From the NCBI GenBank assembly GCA_012221805.1, contig CP015195.1:124001-188000 (forward strand): a stretch of DNA of 64,000 nucleotides. Reading direction: 5' to 3'. How positions within the stretch are numbered: the first letter of the stretch is position 1; every line of letters begins with the position of its first letter. Positions 56,425 through 64,000 of the stretch are shown here, piece after piece. A model generated the notes under the pieces. It was not told the origin of the DNA and ran no database searches. It saw nothing but the letters and a program-made list of their open reading frames with translations. Source of the stretch: Pasteurellaceae bacterium RH1A. GTDB taxonomy: Bacteria; Pseudomonadota; Gammaproteobacteria; Enterobacterales; Pasteurellaceae. Both the position numbers and the translations under genes were made by a program.

Positions 56425-57750
56425 CTACTGCCCTAAGCCTTTTAGATTGGCTTTCTTTAACACAGAATCATATTGTAAAGACATGAGATGACTTTGAACC
56501 TGTGCAATGAAATCCATAATTACTACCACAACAATCAATAGGGAAGTCCCGCCAAGTTGAACTGGGGTTTTCCATAAGGCTGTTACGATAAAAGGAACCA
56601 AACAAACAAATGCGATATACAAGGCCCCAATTAAGGTGATACGAGTCATAACTCTATCAATATAACGGGACGTTTGCTCGCCTGGTCGATAACCTGGTAC
56701 AAACGCACCTGATTTCTTTAAATTATCCGCAATATCACGTGGATTATGCTGCATTCCTGTATAGAAGAATGCGAAGAAGATAACAGCTGCGGTAAAGAGG
56801 GCCACATAAAGTGGTTGGCCTGGATACAACAGAAGTGATAAATCAGATAGCCACTCAAACCCTTCACTCTGACCAAACCACTGTACAAGGGTAGCAGGGA
56901 AAAGGATGATACTTGAAGCAAAGATTGCAGGAATAACACCGGCCATATTTACTTTAAGTGGTAAGTGAGAGGTTTTAGCAGGCATCATCATACGTCCTTG
57001 CTGACGGCTTGCATAATTTACCACAATTCTTCTTTGTCCACGTTCAACGAACACAACAAAGTATGTAATAGCAAAGGCCACTACGGCTATCAAGAGAAGC
57101 ACAAGGAAGGAGATTTCACCTTGACGTGCTTGCTCAATGGTTTGACCAATAGTTCCTGGAAGATCTGCAACGATACCTGCAAAGATAATCAAGGAAATAC
57201 CGTTACCGATACCACGCTCAGTAATTTGTTCACCAAGCCACATGAGGAACATGGTACCTGTGACCAAACTGATAATGGCTGTTACATAGAACAAGGCATT
57301 TGGGTTTGGTACCAGTTCAGGTAACATGGTTGGTAAACCAACTGAGATACCAATAGACTGAATGGTTGCTAATAATAAGGTAGAGTAGCGTGTATATTTG
57401 CTGATTTTACGTCTGCCTGCTTCGCCTTCTTTTTTAAGTTCAGCAAGGGCAGGGTGAATTGCTGTCAATAATTGAATAATGATTGACGCAGAGATGTAAG
57501 GCATAATACCTAAAGCAAAGATAGACGCTCTACTTAATGCACCACCAGAGAACATGTTAAACATATCAATGATGGTGCCTTGTTGCTGTTGAATTAGCTC
57601 GGATAATACAGAAGCATCAATACCAGGAACAGGAATAAAAGAACCAATACGGAAAACGATCAGCGCACCTAAAACAAATAAGAGTCTTGATTTAAGCTCG
57701 CCAGTCCCTTTTTGGTTTGCATTACCTTGATAGCCTGGTTGCTTTGCCAT
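56425..57750 (-). CDS. secY: Preprotein translocase subunit SecY
   Basis: 441 residues with ten membrane helices; the channel of Sec export. Seen: [12 protein letters not shown] (plug region follows), [25 protein letters not shown], and the cytoplasmic loops with [20 protein letters not shown]. Stop 22 bases before rpmJ. Starts 3 bases after the rplO stop. Confidence 0.97.
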   Translation of the reverse strand: MAKQPGYQGNANQKGTGELKSRLLFVLGALIVFRIGSFIPVPGIDASVLSELIQQQQGTIIDMFNMFSGGALSRASIFALGIMPYISASIIIQLLTAIHPALAELKKEGEAGRRKISKYTRYSTLLLATIQSIGISVGLPTMLPELVPNPNALFYVTAIISLVTGTMFLMWLGEQITERGIGNGISLIIFAGIVADLPGTIGQTIEQARQGEISFLVLLLIAVVAFAITYFVVFVERGQRRIVVNYASRQQGRMMMPAKTSHLPLKVNMAGVIPAIFASSIILFPATLVQWFGQSEGFEWLSDLSLLLYPGQPLYVALFTAAVIFFAFFYTGMQHNPRDIADNLKKSGAFVPGYRPGEQTSRYIDRVMTRITLIGALYIAFVCLVPFIVTALWKTPVQLGGTSLLIVVVVIMDFIAQVQSHLMSLQYDSVLKKANLKGLGQ

Positions 57751-57753
57751 TTA

Positions 57754-58188
57754 TTATTCCTCGATAGATCCGCCAGCAGCTTCGATAGCCGCTTTTGCAC
57801 CTTTAGTTACGCCTAAGCCTTTTACTACCACTGCTTTTTCAACTTTACCAGAAAGAATGATTTTGGCAGCTAAAATGTCTTTAGTGATGACATTAGCAGC
57901 TTTTAACGTATCTAATGTAACTTCGTTACCATCTACTTTAGCTAATTCGCTTAAACGAATTTCCGCAGTATGTAAGGCTTTTAATGACGTAAAACCAAAT
58001 TTTGGTAAACGACGGTATAAAGGCATTTGACCACCCTCGAAACCACGACGAACACCGCCGCCTGTACGAGATTTTTGACCTTTATGACCACGACCACCAG
58101 TTTTACCTACGCCAGAACCGATACCACGACCAAGACGTTTAGCGCTGTGTTTAGCACCTTCTGCAGGAGAAAGAGTATTTAAACGCAT
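57754..58188 (-). CDS. rplO: 50S ribosomal protein L15
   Basis: 144 residues. Extended glycine/arginine-rich N-terminus ([20 protein letters not shown]) threads into 23S rRNA. A globular C-terminal domain follows. Assembly protein of 50S; 3 bases before secY. Confidence 0.97.
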   Translation of the reverse strand: MRLNTLSPAEGAKHSAKRLGRGIGSGVGKTGGRGHKGQKSRTGGGVRRGFEGGQMPLYRRLPKFGFTSLKALHTAEIRLSELAKVDGNEVTLDTLKAANVITKDILAAKIILSGKVEKAVVVKGLGVTKGAKAAIEAAGGSIEE

Positions 58189-58191
58189 TGA

Positions 58192-58368
58192 TTACTCCTC
58201 CACTTTAACCATGTAAGAAACTTGATTGATCATACCGCGTACTGCTGGTGTATCTTCAAGTTCTACGGTGTGACGAATATGACGAAGACCTAAACCTTTC
58301 AACGTTGCTTTATGTTTCGGTAAACGAGCGATAGAGCTACGAGTTTGTGTTACTTTAATTTTTGCCAT
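58192..58368 (-). CDS. rpmD: 50S ribosomal protein L30
   Basis: 58 residues from ATG 58368 ([16 protein letters not shown]). An in-frame TTG two codons upstream is not used. [20 protein letters not shown] is the family core. Standard position between rpsE and rplO. Confidence 0.96.
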   Translation of the reverse strand: MAKIKVTQTRSSIARLPKHKATLKGLGLRHIRHTVELEDTPAVRGMINQVSYMVKVEE

Positions 58369-58374
58369 ATTCAA

Positions 58375-59243
<869 letters not shown>

Positions 59244-59257
59244 AGTGTTACCTTACT

Positions 59258-59791
59258 TTACTTTTTCTTCGCTTCTTTCGTACGTACTACTTCATCAGAG
59301 TAACGTACACCTTTGCCTTTATAAGGCTCTGGACGGCGATATGCACGAATATCTGCTGCTACTTGGCCGATTAACTGTTTGTCAGCACTTTTGAGAACGA
59401 TCTCAGTTTGTGATGGACATTCACCAGTTACGCCAGCTGGCAACGTGTGTTCTACTGGGTGAGAGAAACCTAAACTTAAGGCAACAACGTTACCCTTCAT
59501 TTGTGCTCTATAACCAACACCCACTAATTGCAATTTCTTCGTAAAGCCTTCAGTAACACCGATAACCATCGCATTTACTAATGCACGTGCTGTACCTGCT
59601 TGCGCATCAGCGTTTGCAATACCTTCACGTGGGGCAAAAGTAAATGTGTCAGCTTCGAATTTTACTTCAACTGCATTATGAATTTCGCGAGATAACTCGC
59701 CGTTTTTACCTTTCACTGTTAAGTGCTGACCGTTCAAGGTGACTTGAACGCCGGCAGGAACATTAACAGGTGCTTTTGCGACACGAGACAT
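59258..59791 (-). CDS. rplF: 50S ribosomal protein L6
   Basis: 177 residues in two similar domains. [20 protein letters not shown] in the first and [19 protein letters not shown] at the end. Located near the sarcin-ricin loop. Confidence 0.97.
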   Translation of the reverse strand: MSRVAKAPVNVPAGVQVTLNGQHLTVKGKNGELSREIHNAVEVKFEADTFTFAPREGIANADAQAGTARALVNAMVIGVTEGFTKKLQLVGVGYRAQMKGNVVALSLGFSHPVEHTLPAGVTGECPSQTEIVLKSADKQLIGQVAADIRAYRRPEPYKGKGVRYSDEVVRTKEAKKK

Positions 59792-59806
59792 TTTCCTACC
59801 TCTCTA

Positions 59807-60199
59807 TTATGCTACGTAACAGATGATTTCACCGCCGAGGCCTGCTTGACGAGCAGCACGGTCAGTCATAACACCTTTAGATGTAGAAACAACAGCGATA
59901 CCTAAACCACCCATAACTTTTGGTAATTCGTCTTTACGTTTGTAAATACGAAGACCAGGACGGCTTACGCGTTGGATGCTTTCTACTACTGGTTTGTTTT
60001 GGAAATATTTTAAAGTGATTTCCAACTCAGGTTTTGAACCTTCAACAACTTTGAAGCTTTCAACATAACCTTCTTCCGCTAAAACGTTGGCAATAGCAAC
60101 TTTTAGCTTAGAAGAAGGCATACTGATTGCAACTTTATTCGCAGCTTGACCGTTACGAATACGGGTCAGCATATCTGCGATTGGATCTTGCATACTCAT
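59807..60199 (-). CDS. rpsH: 30S ribosomal protein S8
   Basis: 130 residues, [20 protein letters not shown] at the start and the RNA-binding end [20 protein letters not shown]. In E. coli S8 also represses the spc operon by binding near rplE. Confidence 0.97.
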   Translation of the reverse strand: MSMQDPIADMLTRIRNGQAANKVAISMPSSKLKVAIANVLAEEGYVESFKVVEGSKPELEITLKYFQNKPVVESIQRVSRPGLRIYKRKDELPKVMGGLGIAVVSTSKGVMTDRAARQAGLGGEIICYVA

Positions 60200-60235
60200 T
60201 GTATTTTTTCTCCGATTCCAAGATAAAAGAGGATA

Positions 60236-60541
60236 TTACCAGCTCGCTTTTTTAAGACCCGGGATTTCGCCACGCATAGCAGCTTCACGAACCTTAATAC
60301 GGCTTAAACCAAACTTACGAAGTACACCGTGTGGACGACCAGTTTGGCGGCAACGGTTACGCTGACGGCTTGGGCTAGAATCACGTGGTAAAGATTGTAA
60401 CTTTAACACAGCTGCCCAACGGTCTTCGTCAGAGGCGCTTTCACTTGAGATGATTGCTTTTAACTCTTGACGTTTTGCGTAGTATTTATCAGCTAATTTG
60501 GCACGTTTTACATCACGTGCAATCATTGATTGTTTTGCCAC
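60236..60541 (-). CDS. rpsN: 30S ribosomal protein S14
   Basis: 101 residues, the long zinc-free form: no CxxC pairs, with [20 protein letters not shown] in the core. [20 protein letters not shown] at the start. Between rplE and rpsH. Confidence 0.97.
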   Translation of the reverse strand: MAKQSMIARDVKRAKLADKYYAKRQELKAIISSESASDEDRWAAVLKLQSLPRDSSPSRQRNRCRQTGRPHGVLRKFGLSRIKVREAAMRGEIPGLKKASW

Positions 60542-60552
60542 GATAACCTACC

Positions 60553-61421
<869 letters not shown>

Positions 61422-61431
61422 TACATTCCCC

Positions 61432-61902
<471 letters not shown>

Positions 61903-61981
61903 CGAAAAAATCGCAAAATAACAAGGCTTTAGGCAGATTTCTGGCCAAGCCTGCCCAAAGGCCTAAAATCCTGATTTTCTT

Positions 61982-61997
61982 TGTGACCCAGTTCACA
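61982..61997. promoter_or_regulatory. Perfect CRP site upstream of fumC
   Basis: TGTGA-CCCAGT-TCACA, an exact match to the CRP core. It lies 200 bases before the fumC ATG and 104 bases upstream of the spc -10 box. Control of fumC by carbon state is the likelier role. Confidence 0.7.
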
Positions 61998-62053
61998 AAT
62001 TTTTAACAAGACCATTCCCTCTTGGAGCAGAACCAGTAAACTAAGTGGGTTTG

Positions 62054-62092
62054 ACAAGCGGTGCAAATTTTTGCTTTTTTTACACCGCTTGT
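62054..62092. repeat. Inverted uptake-signal pair upstream of fumC
   Basis: ACAAGCGGT (62054-62062) and ACCGCTTGT (62084-62092), both perfect cores, with GTGCAAATTTTT between. The stem extends one or two pairs past the cores. It lies between the CRP site and fumC. Confidence 0.85.
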
Positions 62093-62108
62093 ATTTATGA
62101 TCCATATC

Positions 62109-62162
62109 AGAAAAGCCCCACATTTCCGTGGTGGTTTGCCACCAAGCATGTTAGGCTTTTCT
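62109..62162 (+). promoter_or_regulatory. Structured fumC leader element
   Basis: A perfect 9-bp outer stem AGAAAAGCC/GGCTTTTCT encloses two small hairpins, CCAC-ATTTCC-GTGG and GGT-TTG-CC type, giving a possible three-way junction 36 bases before fumC. No U tract follows, so it is not a simple terminator. Confidence 0.45.
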
Positions 62163-62197
62163 ACCTCTAAATTATTACTTTCTGTTAGGAGATTAAC

Positions 62198-63592
62198 ATG
62201 GCATTCCGTATCGAAAAAGACACTATGGGTGAAGTGCAGGTTCCTGCCGATAAATATTGGGCAGCTCAAACTGAACGTTCCCGCAACAACTTCAAAATCG
62301 GCCCTGAAGGCTCTATGCCGGCTGAAATCATCGAAGCCTTTGGCTACCTGAAAAAAGCCGCCGCCTTTGCCAACCACGATTTAGGCGTCTTGCCTGTGGA
62401 AAAACGTGACTTAATCGCCCAGGCCTGTGATGAAATCCTGGCCAAGAAATTAGACGACCAGTTCCCGCTGGTTATCTGGCAAACTGGCTCAGGCACGCAA
62501 TCCAATATGAACGTCAATGAAGTGGTGTCCAACCGTGCCCACGTGCTTAACGGCGGCCAACTGGGCGAAAAATCCGTTATTCATCCTAATGATGATGTGA
62601 ACAAGTCCCAGTCTTCTAACGACACCTACCCAACCGCCATGCACATTGCGGCCTATAAAAAAGTGGTCGAACACACCCTGCCTTGTGTCAAACGCCTGCA
62701 AAAAACCTTGGCTGCCAAGGCTGAAGCCTTCCAAGATGTGGTCAAAATCGGCCGCACCCACTTGATGGATGCCACCCCGCTGACCCTAGGCCAAGAATTT
62801 TCAGCCTATGCCGCCCAATTAGCCTTTGGCATTAAGGCCCTAGAAAACACCCTACCACACTTAGCAGAGCTGGCCCTAGGCGGCACTGCCGTTGGCACAG
62901 GCCTCAACACCCCGAAAGGCTATGATGTCAAAGTGGCCGAATACATCGCCAAGTTCACAGGCCTGCCGTTCGTGACCGCTCAAAATAAATTTGAAGCTCT
63001 GGCCACCCACGATGCCATTGTAGAAACCCATGGCGCCCTCAAACAACTTGCCGTGTCGCTCTACAAAATTGCCAACGATGTGCGTTTGCTAGCTTCAGGC
63101 CCACGTTCAGGCATCGGCGAAATCCTTATTCCTGAAAATGAGCCAGGTTCGTCTATTATGCCGGGCAAGGTCAATCCAACCCAATGTGAAGCCATGACCA
63201 TGGTCGCCGCTCAAGTGCTAGGCAACGATGTCACCATCTCCTTTGCCGGCACCCAGGGCCACTTCCAGTTGAACGTTTATAAACCTGTTATGGCCTACAA
63301 CTTCCTGCAATCAGCCCAGCTCTTGGGTGATGCTTGTGTGTCCTTCGACGAACACTGCGCCGTGGGCATTGAGCCGAACCACCCACGCATTAAGCAACAG
63401 CTTGAGCAATCTCTGATGTTGGTAACGGCACTTAACACCCACATCGGCTACGAAAATGCGGCCAAAATCGCCAAAACAGCCCATAAAAATGGCACAACCC
63501 TTAAAGAAGAAGCCATCAACCTAGGCCTTCTCACTGCCGAGCAATTCGATGAATGGGTTCGCCCTGAAGATATGGTGGGCAGCTTAAAATAA
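62198..63592 (+). CDS. fumC: Fumarate hydratase class II
   Basis: Interconverts fumarate and malate; iron-free, oxygen-stable enzyme. 464 residues. [20 protein letters not shown] at the start, [51 protein letters not shown] with the catalytic histidine, and the signature [17 protein letters not shown] with the catalytic serine loop. Monocistronic, with CRP site, uptake-signal hairpin and folded leader upstream and a terminator after it. Confidence 0.97.
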   Translation: MAFRIEKDTMGEVQVPADKYWAAQTERSRNNFKIGPEGSMPAEIIEAFGYLKKAAAFANHDLGVLPVEKRDLIAQACDEILAKKLDDQFPLVIWQTGSGTQSNMNVNEVVSNRAHVLNGGQLGEKSVIHPNDDVNKSQSSNDTYPTAMHIAAYKKVVEHTLPCVKRLQKTLAAKAEAFQDVVKIGRTHLMDATPLTLGQEFSAYAAQLAFGIKALENTLPHLAELALGGTAVGTGLNTPKGYDVKVAEYIAKFTGLPFVTAQNKFEALATHDAIVETHGALKQLAVSLYKIANDVRLLASGPRSGIGEILIPENEPGSSIMPGKVNPTQCEAMTMVAAQVLGNDVTISFAGTQGHFQLNVYKPVMAYNFLQSAQLLGDACVSFDEHCAVGIEPNHPRIKQQLEQSLMLVTALNTHIGYENAAKIAKTAHKNGTTLKEEAINLGLLTAEQFDEWVRPEDMVGSLK

Positions 63593-63609
63593 GCTCTCTT
63601 TGATCTAAG

Positions 63610-63642
63610 AAAAAATGGTGCTGGAAAGCACCATTTTTTTAT
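63610..63642. terminator. Bidirectional terminator fumC/hisIE
   Basis: AAAAATGGTGCT/AGCACCATTTTTTT around GGAA. It ends fumC on the plus strand and the his operon on the minus strand. Confidence 0.92.
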
Positions 63643-63643
63643 C

Positions 63644-64000
63644 TTATTTGGCATGCCGCTCCTTGAGCTTGCCAATCACATCCGCCCAAGACAAGTCGGC
63701 ATCTTGCAGCAAAACGGTTAAGTGATAGGCCAAGTCTGCCGCTTCACAAATGGTTTCTTCCCGATCCTTAACCGTAGCAGCTAGGGCCGTTTCCACGCCC
63801 TCCTCGCCCACTTTCTGAGCAATGCGTTTAGTGCCACGAGAATAGAGATGGGCTGTGTAAGAACTTTCTGGATCAGCCCCCTTACGGGCTTCAATCAAGC
63901 GCTCCAATTTTGCAAAAAAGACCCAATTTTGCTCCGCTTGTAGCTGGCTAAAGCAGCTTTCCGTGCCAGTGTGGCAGGTTGGCCCAATGGGGTCGGCCAA
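63644..64000 (-). CDS. hisI: HisIE: phosphoribosyl-AMP cyclohydrolase / phosphoribosyl-ATP pyrophosphatase, N-terminus outside window
   Basis: Steps 2 and 3 of histidine synthesis in one protein. The window holds the last 118 residues: the end of the cyclohydrolase domain, CHTGTESCF with its zinc cysteines, then the HisE domain ([46 protein letters not shown]). The gene runs past the right edge. It ends at a terminator, so it is the last his operon gene. The presence of his genes fits the histidine attenuator used by the transporter at 12107. Confidence 0.95.
   Translation of the reverse strand: MADPIGPTCHTGTESCFSQLQAEQNWVFFAKLERLIEARKGADPESSYTAHLYSRGTKRIAQKVGEEGVETALAATVKDREETICEAADLAYHLTVLLQDADLSWADVIGKLKERHAK

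Overview
The window looks like a chromosomal segment of a Pasteurellaceae bacterium. The best evidence is the many copies of the ACAAGCGGT DNA-uptake signal, often with a T/A-rich and TTTGCAAA tail and often as inverted pairs after genes. This is the variant known from the Actinobacillus/Mannheimia branch, not the AAGTGCGGT form of Haemophilus influenzae. The protein families, two tandem OmpA/P5 genes, an OmpP1/FadL gene and a Sxy/TfoX competence regulator agree. I cannot name the genus. Gene space is compact and nearly all housekeeping; low-GC accessory patches lie at about 30.4-32.5 kb, 38.0-39.4 kb, 45.0-45.9 kb and 52.1-53.1 kb.

Layout. 1-12 kb: recG end, a small inverted-repeat element, a CysJ-like flavoprotein, mutM, a LysE-type exporter, wecC, metR, wecD, wecE, then folate genes pabB, pabC-like and folE. 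12-17 kb: a YuiF-type transporter behind a clear histidine attenuator, an AhpD-like protein and a rhodanese, two ompA paralogues. 17-30 kb: ydiJ-type D-2-hydroxyglutarate dehydrogenase, recQ, cyaY, tsaD, bamD, rluD, azoR, tatABC, mutL. 30-33 kb: two Sel1-repeat proteins, a small unknown protein and a 26-codon hydrophobic peptide locus that resembles a type I toxin. 32.8-38 kb: S10 ribosomal operon with leader and promoter. 38-53 kb: LRAT-domain protein, trkH, patatin, DUF805, prfC, a Bro-N protein, rlmB, osmB, ogt, fadL, yfcZ, nusG-secE, a TauE transporter, a PAS protein and sxy. 53-62 kb: the spc and alpha ribosomal operons. 62-64 kb: fumC and the end of hisIE.

Three things stand out. First, four long genes (recG, folE, ydiJ, mutL) are each broken by one missing base in a run of five G or C where the protein family needs six. 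This is either homopolymer under-calling in the assembly or the footprint of mismatch-repair loss, as mutL itself is hit. Second, dispersed palindromic repeats occur in at least three families, and one is carried in frame inside the MutL linker. Third, the S10 and spc/alpha operons, joined in E. coli, are separated by about 15 kb and lie in swapped order. Regulation can be read directly at several sites: the histidine attenuator, the S10 leader, the S4-binding alpha leader, a perfect CRP site before fumC, a perfect FNR-like palindrome at 40933-40946 and a foldable sxy leader.
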